64,000 nt of DNA. Origin: Desmodesmus armatus (lineage: Eukaryota; Chlorophyta; Chlorophyceae; Sphaeropleales; Scenedesmaceae). Below the pieces are notes generated by a model. It searched no databases and was not told the DNA's origin. It worked only from the letters and a program-made list of their open reading frames with translations. The position numbers and the translations under genes are program-made. The DNA lies in the NCBI GenBank assembly GCA_007449985.2, contig VIIQ02000589.1, positions 558,001 through 622,000 on the forward strand, read 5' to 3'. Below, piece after piece: positions 1 to 11,150 of the stretch; position 1 is the first letter of the stretch, and each line of letters starts with the position of its first letter.

Positions 1-518
1 TCACTCACAAGGTGTGCCTGCGTCAGCATGTGCACAAATCCCTCCCTGCCAGCCTATCGCCAGGTGCGTGTGTGCAGTGTGGGTGGTACGTGCGTGTTGC
101 AGTGGTAACGAGAGGGGGTATCCTTGCATGGGGTATCCTTGCATTGACCGGTGTTTCTGGTTATGGTGGTGTCTTTTTCCTTGGTAGGGTATCTGCCTGG
201 TACTTGCATGCGTGTGGTGTTCGGATGGATGAGGTGTTGGCTGTGTTTGTGAGTGTTATGTCTGGCTCAGCCCTTGCTATCGCTGGTGCTGTTGGTGGCG
301 AGCGCTGTTGTGTCTCATGTGTTGCGTCTGGTTGTGTACAGAAGCAAAGCATCCCTAGCTGTGGTGTTGCTGCCTGGCGGCGTGATGCTACTGCATGTGC
401 AGGCAGCAGGGATGCTGCTGCTTGAACTGAATTGGAAGAGGCGTATGAACTTGACTGCTTGCTTCACCTGACGGATTGCTGAGGAGCCTTGTCGAGAATG
501 CTGGCGGCACTGTTGCTT

Positions 519-570
519 TGTCTGTCTGTCCTGTCTGTCTGTCTGTCCTGTCTGTCTGTCTGTCTGTCTG
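519..570. repeat. (TGTC)n microsatellite
   Basis: Interrupted tetranucleotide run of TGTC/CTGT units with occasional TGTCC interruptions, read directly in the sequence. Confidence 0.95.
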
Positions 571-1011
571 ATGGCACACACCACACATCACCGGACAAGG
601 CTGCACTTGTGAGGTGCACCCTCTGTCTCGGTGCCACGTGGATATGTTGTTGGTGAGAGATGCAAGCAGAGTGTGAGTGTGCTGCATTGGCGTGTTACAC
701 CCAGGTCGCTGCCAAGGGCCCCTGGTCAGTCAAACAGTGTCATAGTGGTCTATGCAACGTAGTACGTGTAGCTTTTTCGTCGCCTGCAGCATCTGTGTAG
801 GAGGTAGTGGGTTTGCATGCCTCCAGTATCGTGCCAGCGGCCCAACCACCGCATATTGCGGGAAAAGTGCTGAGGTTTTCATACGGCGTATGCCGTCACC
901 GCGACCTTCCTCTGTGTGTGTTCATCTAGGCTGCCCCTGCGGGCCGCCTTGCTTTCACTCAGCTTCATTCAGTTGCTGCTGCTTTGTGAGAGGGGCTGCT
1001 GGCTGGTGTCT

Positions 1012-1131
1012 GGAGGCATTCAAAACTGCTCCTTACGGTCTTCCGGTGTGGTTTGCAGTTGCGCTGGTGTTTGAGGCACTCGAACTGCTCCTTACGGCCT
1101 TGTGGGTGTGGTTTGCAGTTGCGCTGGTTTG
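1012..1131. repeat. Two-copy 60-bp tandem duplication
   Basis: Two adjacent copies share GAGGCA-TC-AACTGCTCCTTACGG and GTGTGGTTTGCAGTTGCGCTGG with a period of about 60 bp and a few substitutions between them. The unit length is a multiple of three and stays open in one plus frame, but no gene model supports coding. Confidence 0.8.
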
Positions 1132-3632
1132 CTGTCAGGATGAGTGCTTGGTGAGAAGTGACAGAAGTGAGGCACTACTGCCAGGCTTGGGCTGGATGGT
1201 GTACCGACGAGGGGCAGTAGTCAGGCAGTGGTCGTTACGTGAGGGATGTTGTGATGAGAGGGATGTTGGGGTGGTTTTCAGATGACAATGTGTGGATGGT
1301 TTGACATGAGGCAGGACAGGTGTGGGGCTCTGATGTTGGATCACTGGTGAAAGACCATGTGTACTCAATGGTGCAGGCCACAACTCTCGTGTTGTGCTGG
1401 TGCTGATGCTTGTAATCTCTGGATTAGGCCTAAAGTGGCTGATGATTGCGCTTGTGTCTTGTTCAGTCGTGGCATGGGTGTGAGATGGGGCGCAAGGGCG
1501 GTTATCAACAGCCTTTGTGTGGATGCCGCGGCCGTAGTGTCTCATGGTATGGTTGACCTTTGGAGCTTGAGTTGCAGATCACACAGTCTTGTTTGTTTGT
1601 TGTCAAGGTATGCCTCGTGCTGTTTTGGCTTTGTTTGCAAGTGTGTTTTGTACACATGTGTCCTTCTGTCCCCGGTCGACCAGCATTTTGATGAGCTGCA
1701 TGGTAATACTTTGGGGGTGTCAGTCCTGGTGTGTGACAGCATTGTCGCTTTGTGTGGGTGTGCAGGGTGCGGTTGAACTCCTGGTGCGGTTACTCTGTTA
1801 GGTATGCACTGTGAGGGAGTGAGGCGCTGGCCTCGGCAGCTGGGTGGCTACTCTGTTGCCTCTACTGTCATGTGGCTGACCTGCAGGCTGCACAATCAGG
1901 CTGCACGTATGCCTGCACCCGCTATTCCAGGCGGGACTCTACTCACACTCAGAAGGGGCTGCTTCACCCCTGTTGATCTTGTGTAAGGTCTGTGGATGGC
2001 ATACCGATCGGTGGAAACGGCTTGCAAGGACTGCTTGGTAGGGCGCTGCACTAGGGGAGTGCAGTTGTAGCCCTAGGCCCTTTGTGGTGCATTGTCTCAC
2101 CTCACCGTTACAGCAGGTTGTGGCCCCACTGTTTCCACCAGTGCTTCATGTCTGTTGTCACACCTAGTCTCTGCAAGCCTCCTGAGGTCTTGGCACCTCC
2201 TGCTTCTCTGCTTGGGCTCCTGCCCAGGCCAATTGTGGCTGTTTGACTTCTTTGAAGCTACCAACGCTGTGCATTATAATTTCTAGTTGCTGAGCCAGGT
2301 CCTGCATCCTCTAGTCTGGTTGATTTCACCTGTTACAGCCTGTGCTGTCACACCATCGCCGCGCTGGTGCCTACATTTTGGTGCCGCAAATGTGTCAGTT
2401 GGGCATGCTGATGACGTAACAGTATTGCGCCTCATAAGTAGCCACCAGCTAGGTGTTATGTGTGCTTTGCACAAAGGCAGGGGGCCTGAAGTCTACCTGC
2501 TGATCTGTTGACCGCCATGATGCCTCCTCCGCTGAGTGTTGCGGGGGATTGGTTTGGGGTGGCAGAGGTACTTGCCCGCCATTGACGCAAATGTGTCTAT
2601 CTTTGCACAGATTGTGCCGCAGGTGCATCAGCTAGCTTGGTAATTGTGAATTCAGGCAGGCATACGTCAATGCTTGCAAACCGCGTGAAATTCAAAGTTA
2701 GCTGCAGGATGGTGCGGTATGAACAACACATCAGCTGCCACCATCTGTCGGTTTCAAGGTTGGCAACACTCGTCCACAACAAACACACCATGTGCTCCCA
2801 TGCATGCGCAGCCAATACTCGGTCATCATTGTTGGCTCAGGCAAAGATGAAGCCACCGTCGATACACTTTATTCCACGCCATGCCATGCGCAAGATCATG
2901 CATGATGGTGCATGTGCGGATCTCATATAACTCACTCAACTATCTGGAATCCTGCTACACCTCATACTCTGTGTGTATGAGCGCTCTGCGTGCATGTGCA
3001 TGCGCTGACCACACGGGCGCCATTCACACCAGCATGTGTGATTCCCTCCGCCATGGTGCATGGCTTCTGCTCTTCACACAAAAACTTGCAAGCGCAGCAC
3101 AAACCAAATCCAACCAACAGCCCGCGTACTGTTTCGCCTGGCAGACACCTTGCCGCATAAACACGGTGCCTGCCAAGCTGAGCGCGGGAGAAGCGATCAG
3201 AAAGAATCTGCCAAGGTGCTGACTAAACAATTGCAGCAGCCAGCCAGCCAACAACCCATTTTGCAGGAGTGAGGCATGCTTCCCTTGACATCACCCGGCC
3301 CACCACACAAAGCTAGACACGTAACCACTCATAGGCACTCCCACAGCCAAACAGGCCGTCCACCGTCACGCTAGTTGACAGCAATTGCAGTGAGACCGAT
3401 GGCCCTATCAAGCAACACCCGACTGTGGCGCTCTTGGCAACAGCTGCCTGAGAGGCAGCGGCAAAGGTACCTTGCCAACATGTGCCTGCACAATCCGCCA
3501 CCATCTCCAAGCATGCCTGAGTCACTACTGCTTCAGGCTGCAAGCTGGCTCAGTTTCCACCTGCCAGTCAACACGTACACTCTCCCTCTCCTGACCTGCA
3601 TCATCTTCACACCATAACTCTCTCCTGTCTGC

Positions 3633-6600
3633 CTAGCTGGATGGGGTACGCTCATTCATCCATTCTACACACTCCTTCAACAGGTTCTCATTGCCCTCCT
3701 CCTTGGCCAGCACATGCTGCATGGCCAAACACAGCACGAGGAAAAACAGGAAGTGAGGGAAAAGAGTGTCGTGGACAAGACTTTCTGACTGTTCAGAAAG
3801 TGAGCTGATAGTGAGTAGTGTGCTGAGGCTGCCACCCGTGAAGTGTGATACAGTGCAGCATGTATCTTTTCAGGAGTTCTGTGCGGCCCTTGCTGACTGC
3901 TGGCATGCTTGGCCAACCAGATGCCAGGGGTAGTATTGTGTGCTCTGCATGTTTGACAGCATTGACAGTGATCCACATCAATTTACAGATGTTTTGAGTG
4001 CTCCCACAGTGTCGTGAAAGCACTCAAAAGCATCTGTAAATTGGTGTGAATCACTGTCAATCCGTCAAACATGCATGCATATGTAGGGCACACACCTCCA
4101 CAAGCTTCCCCTCCCACACACAAGATGGCAGGGTGTATGGGTGCAACAGCCTATCAAGCCTCTCTCACCCAGAAGTCATTCAGCAGCCGCAGCTTCTTGT
4201 CTTGGGACTGTGTGACAGCAGGGCAGCAGCATTACCAGTGATGTCAGCTAACAAACCACACTCAGCAGCCCAACTCACCCATCAACACTCTGTTACAGCA
4301 GCGACAAGCCACATGGCTCTCTGTCCGCCAAGTCCCACACTGCTGGACTCAAGGTATATGTGGTGGTCTGTGGCAAAACATGGCTGCACGCAAGACACCA
4401 CCCATCCTTCTCCTGCATCAGGTAGGGACCATGCCCCACGGACCCTACCGATCTTCCTAATGACTAATCAGCCAGCCACCCAGGCCTAAGTCTCCTAAAT
4501 CTGAGCTTGGATTGGGTCTTGGCAGATTTGTGTACGTTTTTGAAGTTTTCAATTACAGGGGTTCAGGGTTTATTTCCAGGTTTTGAATACCTCCTCACCT
4601 TGGCTGAGCTGACCAGCAGCTTACTGCCATCCGGGTCTGTGAGTGTGTCTGCAGTGCTGTGGAACACCAGCAGCGGCGACCGCAGCTTGTGCATGCCGGC
4701 CATGACACGGTCGCAGGCGCGCAAGCACTCCACACCCACCCGGACGCGCGTGTCGTACTTGTACGTGCTGCAGGACAACAGGCAGCAGCCACAGGTGCAC
4801 AGCTAGTCAGTGCGCAGCAAGTCTGTGCCAAGGGACTGGACACAAACTGGGAGAGCCCTGGGGATAGTTCACTCCACAGACTGGTGCTGAGCACCAGCCT
4901 GATGTTCCAAGGTACAGCGCTCAACCCTTATCCCAGACCACACAACAGTTCCCATTTGTAGTACCCTAGTGCCATACATTATAACATTAGAACCCTAGTG
5001 CCATACATATACAAATACAGCTGTGTTGCTCACCACAAATCACTGTCCCAGTCAGCCTGGAGGTCTGGAAACAGTGTGTTGCGAGGTGTCTTGGCCAACG
5101 GCCAGGTTGGGATGATCAGGTTAAGTAGGGACGCCAGGGGGCTGCACAGCACATCCAGCACCAGGGGGGAGTGAAGCACGGCGCAGGGATGGGTCAGCCA
5201 TAATCGTTGGTCCATTTGATGTTCGGTCGGTCCAATGCCAAAAGACGGTGCTGCTGACTGACGAATCCAAAATTCCACAAGGTGGTGCAGCTTGGTATCT
5301 GATCTTGAATCTGTGACAGTGACCTCCACTGCTCCTACACAACAAGAATCCATGCACATGGTGCAGCATGACAAAACCTTTGCACAGATGCACATGCCAA
5401 ACCCCATGCACTCGCTTTGCTGGTGTCCTTACATGAGTATGGGGTTGAGCCCTCGCTGCTTCACTTTGTCTAGGCTGATCATAGGTGCCAGCAGCATGAG
5501 GCCGCTGTACCAGTCCGGCTGCACAGCAAGCATAGAGAACAGACAAAATGTCAGTATAGAAACAAGCAGCAGGGGCAGCCATATGAGTGCAGTAGCACAG
5601 TCAGATTGTGGGTGCTGGTGATCAGGGGCACTGCAAGCAGCTGTCAAGTCTGACCGTGGAAAACAAGCCGTTGCTGCAGCTTCTGAGAGACCGCATGCTG
5701 CTAACCAACTGCCAAGGTGACGATATAGCACCACGGCACAAAATTGTTATCACTGCAGATTGATGTCTGGTGTCTGGGCTTCCATGCATGGAAGGACGTG
5801 GCTGCAGACAAGCTACACAACAAGTCGTGGCCAACCGGACACTGCAGCATGCTCACCTGCTCTAATGCTGCGTGCAATGATATGCACCCGCCTAGGCTGG
5901 AACCAAGCAAAAAGGTGGGGAGGCCTGAGAAGCCAGGCACATCCGTATGCTGCAGCGCCTGCGTGAATTGCAGCTGCAAGAGGCGCAAGGAAAAGGAAAC
6001 ACGCGATAATACATGTTGTCTGACAGCGTGAGATATCTTGGACAAACAGTGAAGTTGGGTTGTAGGTGGGGGGGCAGCCACAAACCAAACAGTTGCAACT
6101 GACCGGCCGCAGCAACACTGCATGTGCACACATTCTTGCTCACACACTCACTGTCGCCTGCACATGAAAGGAACTGTCCCTCACATCACCACTGCAGCTC
6201 GTCTCTGTTGCTTGGTGACAGGGAGTGTGTTGGTTGGGTAGATTCAAGTGCACAGCTGGCATTGTCTCGCTCAGGCATGTTGCCGAACCTGCTGTGCTGT
6301 GCTGTGCTGTGCTGTGCTGTGCTGTGCTGTGCGGCTCACCAGGTCATTCACCCAGTCTGTGTGGTCGTTGATGTAGCCAAACAGCCCGCTGGAGCGCCCG
6401 CAGCCCCGGTTGTCGATGGCAGCACAGCTGTAGCCAGCATTGTTTAGCGTCTCCACCCAGGACCCTGCATAGCTCTTGCGCTTGCCAATGCCCTGTGCAT
6501 AAACATCAAGAAATGCGCAGGTTTGTCCGCTCTCTGATGCACACATGTGACTTCGGATCAGACATAGTATGTGTCAGGCTGTGCCAAGGTCTGGCTGTGG

Positions 6601-7306
6601 AATAGCAAGAGGACAGACATGTCTGACAAGTCACAAGGCAAGGTTCCCATACTGGTCGCAGCTGCTGCTAGAGCCAAGTGGATCCCAAAAGGGCATGCTG
6701 GACAGACATACGTCGACGGCTGGTTGTCCACACAATCTGCAACTGATACCATCACACATGCTGCCTGCCACTCATCACTTATCCACTCTCTACCCTGCTG
6801 CTAGGGCGCACCCTGCTTTTGAGGTAGTCGAAAATGAAGTAGGAGCCCTGCAGCATGGACGGCAAGCAGGCAGGCAGGCATGGCACTATGTTCTGAGCAT
6901 GTCTTAGTGGACATGATACAACTCACGTCATGGGCAGTCCCTGTTCAAGATACGGCCAGTACATACGGTACCAGCAGCAGTTGGCGCATCTGCAGCTTCA
7001 AAATGCTGTCACAGACGATGGCTACAGCAACAGCAGGTTCCTGCAGTCCATACAGCTGTGGGTGCTGCTGCTGGCCGCTGGGCCTTGTGTGTCACATGTG
7101 CCACGCACCTGTCCATGCACCAATATGACCACGCCCTTGGCCTTTTCAGCCGGGTAGTAATACCCACACATGCGGTGGCCGCCAACTTCGTGGAACCGCA
7201 GACAGCCAAGGGGCCCTAGAAACTCCTCAGGCGGCTGTTGGTCTAGGTAGGTACATCTGACGCTGCAGGTAACGCTATCGGGATTCTTTGGCTTGCTTGT
7301 TGCCAT
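3633..7306 (-). CDS. Alpha/beta hydrolase, monoacylglycerol lipase / caffeoylshikimate esterase-like
   Basis: Nine exons (minus strand, in order 7306-7109, 6847-6812, 6492-6340, 5973-5857, 5518-5433, 5141-5034, 4767-4599, 4207-4169, 3716-3633) keep phase throughout and give 329 residues. This is the usual size for Hydrolase_4 (serine aminopeptidase S33 / MAGL-like) proteins. Seen in the sequence: an oxyanion-hole strand VILVHG at about residues 60-65; RGCGRSSG in the cap-preceding segment; the nucleophile elbow GSSLGG with Ser155; an HSTADTLTDP segment with the probable catalytic Asp273; and the catalytic His303 in WHVLAKEEG. The start ATGGCAACAAGC is the first ATG of the final frame. Related proteins release fatty acids from monoacylglycerol or lysophospholipid, or hydrolyse caffeoylshikimate; the sequence does not decide between these. 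No signal peptide is seen, so it is probably cytosolic. It is divergent from VTC1. The last intron carries a long hairpin. Confidence 0.9.
3937..4094. repeat. Long imperfect inverted repeat (hairpin) inside an intron
   Basis: Arms at 3937-4002 and 4019-4094 are near-complementary over about 57 bp with only a handful of mismatches, separated by a 16-base loop. The hairpin lies wholly inside the last intron (3717-4168) of the hydrolase gene. It could be a MITE-like foldback or a hairpin small-RNA precursor; the sequence alone does not decide. Confidence 0.85.
6294..6332. repeat. (GCTGT)n pentamer run next to a 5' splice site
   Basis: About eight pentamer copies lie immediately inside the intron after the donor of the 6340-6492 exon. 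On the gene strand they read (CACAG)n after GTGAGCCG, so the run supplies several AG-ending acceptor-like motifs. Confidence 0.9.
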
Positions 7307-8189
7307 GCTGACTGCACTGCCAGGGTTGAGGTAGCAGTGATTGCCTTCTGGTATCACTCCTAAACCTGTCAGCTGGCCCACTCTGCCCTGGTTGCAACCG
7401 TAGCTGGGAGAGAGTGCGTTAGGAGGGGCTGCTTTGCCTGGCACAGTGTGGTGGAAGGTTGGGGAGAGCGCCCAGTATAGCTGTGGCTTGAAACACAAGC
7501 TAGAACCTGACGGCCCACTTTATAAAACAGGATTCAATGGCGAGGAACAGGATTGTGTGGGACTGTGGTGCCGAGGATGATCTGATCAAGCGATTCGCGC
7601 AATGAATGTTTGCTCCCTGGGTACACTACGCTGGAGAAACCGTGTCACAGCACTTGCTCGTTCATTCTAGGCCCTAGGCTCAACTCCCTAGGTTGACTAC
7701 ACCTGTTATGCGCAACGGTGTGACGGAATAAGTGTGGGACGGACGAATCTAGCCAGCGGGACCCGTCTGAATGCATCTACCAATGGTTTGTTGCGCACTT
7801 GTGTCTCTTCAGCAACTGCGCCTTGACACGTGCAACAGCCTCACAACAGCACACACCAGGGGGACTGGGCAGCAGGACCAGCAGCAGCAGCAGTTCTGAC
7901 CTGCTGCGGGCGCGGAGGCAGTGTCGTCTTTCCATCAATCACACAGGTACATTGCTATGCAAAGAAGGACGATCGGAGCGGCAGTCCCACTCTGGCCCTG
8001 CCCTGATACCCATGTGCTGCAGTGCAACAGCTGCTGGCTTAGGACCTGCCTTGACAGCTACCTTGCAGTCTCGGCAGAGGCATTGCATCCTCCCATGCCC
8101 AGCACAGACGAGTTTCCTTGCCCAAGCAAAACAGTACTGCTGCTGCTGCTGTCTTCCTTTTTGGTTACCAACAGGGCCGCACAGCAAAG
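7307..8189. promoter_or_regulatory. Shared upstream region of the divergent hydrolase and VTC1 genes
   Basis: About 0.9 kb between two start codons on opposite strands. It must contain both 5' UTRs and promoters. I see no TATA box or other decisive motif. Some of the DNA just before 8190 may be 5' UTR of VTC1. Confidence 0.45.
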
Positions 8190-9308
8190 ATGCCGGGTGA
8201 CCCTAAGGCACAGGTGTTGGACACCTTGTTTGGTACAAGGTACCACACCCCTGGTGCCGTTCTGCAGCTGCCTCGCAAGGTGCCTATGCGAGTGGAGCCT
8301 AAGTCATACTTTGGTGAGCGGCAGGATGTGGATGCTGGGGCCACTGTCACTAAGCCACTCTGCGTTTCCAGCAGCAGCCTCACGACGAGTAGCCGCTTAA
8401 AGCACAAGGCATCCATGGCATTCAAGTTCTCTTCTGTACCTTTTTATCAGGATGGAGCATCAGAAGTTCTGATTCAGAACCCGCCCATCAACATGCAGGT
8501 CTAGGGTTTGGGGAGCAGCTGTTGTGTTGCTGTGCTGCCGCACCTGCTGACCTTTTCTTTGCCCTTGGGTCACACCTGTGCGATCCGCCTTGCTTTGCAG
8601 CCAACGAGCGCACTTTCCTGTCTTGGTGTTCCATGGCCACCACCATGGGTGGTGTGTCCAGCGCCATGGTTGGTCTCAGCATCAGTACATCAGGCAGCAG
8701 CGAAGGGAGGCTTATCAGCAGGAAGACAGTAGACCTGGTGTCTGCAGTGTATGTGCCTGTGGCCATCATCATGATCCTGTATGCGCTCTTCACTTATGAG
8801 TGGAGAAGCAAGTTCATGCATAGGAAGCAGGTGGGTGGCAGGGAGTTGGTGGGACGGGAGGACAGGGTGAGCTCTGAACTTGCACAGCCCGAGGGACGGG
8901 CGGGGGGGGGGGGGGGGGGGGGGGGGTGGGCAGCAGCATCAATCTTGCACAGGCCTAGGGAGGGGGGGGGGGGGCGGCAGGCCCAGGGGGGTGTGTGCCG
9001 CCATTGTCACAAAGCAGCACTGTGTGCATCACGCTTACTGTGTTTCGGTATAAGAAGCTCTGCATGGCAAAGGTTTGTGCTGTTCCCGTGGCCTTACACT
9101 GTCCATGATGAAGCATCCACAATGGATGTGCAGTGTGAGGTGAGATGGGAGTCAAGCGATGACGTTTGACTGCTGCTGTGTGTCACTGCTGTCTCTTGCA
9201 CAGGTTGGCTTCTTTGATGACAAGGTTGGGCCCATCACGCTGGCCTGCATAGTCATGATCACACTCGTGGCAATAACCATCATGGCATTCATCGACGTGT
9301 TCTCATGA
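8190..9308 (+). CDS. VTC1: Vacuolar transporter chaperone VTC1 (DUF202 / VTC domain protein)
   Basis: Three exons (8190-8313, 8601-8830, 9204-9308) encode 152 residues. The family core is clear: EPKSYF at about residues 36-41 joins across the first intron to ANERTFLSW, then three hydrophobic segments at about 50-70, 87-105 and 127-149, with WRSKFMHRKQ followed by VGFFDDKVGP between the second and third. Known role: Vtc1 is the small membrane subunit of the VTC complex, which makes polyphosphate and moves it into acidocalcisomes or vacuoles. The synthase subunit Vtc4 is not in this window. The N-terminal 35 residues are an algal extension without obvious motif. Intron 2 holds two long G runs. 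The match is strong at motif and topology level. Confidence 0.95.
8902..8974 (+). repeat. Two poly-G tracts in VTC1 intron 2
   Basis: An uninterrupted run of 25 G (8902-8926) is followed by 13 G (8962-8974), with further GGG groups around them, all inside the intron that separates the last two exons. Such runs can form G-quadruplexes, and their exact length is error-prone in sequencing. Confidence 0.9.
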
Positions 9309-11150
9309 ACATGTGCGCAGTGCAGCAGCAGCAGCAGCAGCCACTGGTGCAGCAGGTGCAGCAGCAACTGCAGCAGCCGTGCTGCTGCACCAGCAGCAGC
9401 AGCCGTGCACAGCACAGCAGGTGCTGTTGGTGTGTGACCAAGCAGAGGCAGCAGCTGGCAGGAGCCACAGTCTCTGCCCCTCTGCAGCTGGCATGGGCAT
9501 GCCAGTCTGCATGTATGATCTTTGAACCATGAAACTCGTACTTTTATCTTGTGGACTGTTTTTTGTGCTGGCCAGGGGGTGACTGTTGTCATGGTTGCTT
9601 TTGCTTGAGGCCCAGTGCTGTGCCACTGTCATCACACACAAGCACTCCCGGCACTTGGCCACACCTGCGTGAAGGTGTGCTGCAGGCATGACATGCAAGA
9701 GGTTGTCTGCCTGCCGTGTCGGCTGGCCGCCACGCCCCTGAGGTGTCCAGCGCCAAGGCATGCCAGCAAGGTGCCTGTGTGGAAGCCAGCAGCTGGGTAC
9801 CTCCCAGGGCTTTCACTGGACATGTTGTCCTTTAGTGGTGTGGTTGAAAGGTTTCAGATGCCGTCATCGACTCATACAGGTCGTACTTGGTTCATGTCTT
9901 GTGTCGTCTGTATGCCTGCTTGGTGATGAGCTGATTTCTGCAGGGTGTCAGACTGAGGACACAGAATGTTGCTCAGCTGCTCTGTGTGCAGTGGGCGCAC
10001 GGACGGCAAGTCCTGTTCGTCCTGCCAGCCTGCATTTGGCAATGTGCTGACCATTTGATATGCGGCTGAGTTCTGGCAGTTCAAGTAAAGTTCAACTAGT
10101 GGATGTGGATATGTTCGACACTGGGGCCAAAGTCTGATGTTGCTGTAGCCTGCTTCAGCGCTCTTGAGTTTCTAGCTACAGGTGTAACTTTGATTTGATT
10201 TGATTTTTCACCATACATGTTACTGGTGTAGCCATGGACAGCATGTTACGATCGCAGCTAAAAGCAGCAAGAGGCCAAGAGGCCAAGATTCTTGAAAACC
10301 CTCAGTCTTCCAAAACATCACCGGAATCACACAACATACGTTGTCATGCTGAAGGGGTCTGGTGTTTTGGGGGGGGGGGTACAAAGCCTAGCCTCACTGT
10401 GTCTCTAGCGCACAAGTACTACGACACTGTGGTATGTTCCACTATTCTGCATCCACAGTCTGTTCATTTTTTGAAAGGTAACAAGACTGGAACGTGTTTC
10501 ACGCAGAAAGAGTAGTATCCAAAAGGCATTTTCTCGGCTGTGCCACATGCCCAAGCAAGTGCATGGCCAAGCAAGTGTGGGAGATCAGTTGGCAGCTGCT
10601 GTGGCCCTTGCTGCTACCTCAGGAGCTGGTGCCCATGGCAGTTGGGATCTGCTATGAGAATATGCCGGACTGAGAGGTGTTTGGCAAAACTTGCTGTGTG
10701 CAAGAGAGCACTTGGTCAAGGGGGTATTGGTGTGAAAGTGGCAGCTGCATTGACGACCGCATTGACCGTCCTGGGCAGGCGCATGCCCTCTACAAGTTTT
10801 GTGTTGTCGGGAAGCTGCCTGGCCCGTTAACCTAACAGAACGGATAGTTCTGTGCAACAACCCTGGCGGATAAGGATTACCGGAAGGACGGTCTTTGACC
10901 TCGGACCCCGCGGGGTCCGAGATTGGGCCCAATCTCGCACCCCAGTCTCGGACCCTGTGTCAACTGCAAGTCAACCGCATCCGGAGTGAGTTACTTCTCG
11001 CAGATTCTGAGACTGGTTAGCACGCTGTGTGCAGCTTCGCGGGGTCCAAACCTGGCAAAGCAGCTCGAGAGTTTGCGGTTACAGCCTTTCGGGCCTGCAG
11101 TTGAAACGCGCTGAAATGTTCTCTGGCTCAGAAGAGCGTAGGTTCATCAG
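9309..11150. other. VTC1 3' region and interval before the next gene
   Basis: The first part is CAG-rich and probably 3' UTR (about 9309-9430 repeats CAG/GCAGCA). A TGTAA pentamer, the green-algal polyadenylation signal, occurs at 10193-10197. A short G run lies near 10370. I found no confident coding exon. The part around 10900-11115 must include the 5' end of the next gene and contains two nested palindromes. Confidence 0.5.
10900..10937. repeat. Two overlapping perfect palindromes
   Basis: A 22-bp perfect palindrome centred on CCCCGCGGGG (10900-10921) overlaps by four bases a 20-bp perfect palindrome centred on GGGCCC (10918-10937). They sit about 200 bp upstream of the first coding exon I can read for the next gene, so a promoter or 5' UTR role is possible. 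Confidence 0.9.

Larger units (their letters stand above)
1..3632. other. Region without a supportable gene
   Basis: I found no chain of open frames joined by plausible splice sites and no recognisable protein motif on either strand. The stretch is TG-rich on the plus strand, with scattered short open frames of low-complexity Cys/Leu/Val composition. It holds a TGTC microsatellite and a 60-bp tandem duplication (listed separately). It could be UTR, intergenic DNA or a non-coding transcript. Confidence 0.5.
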
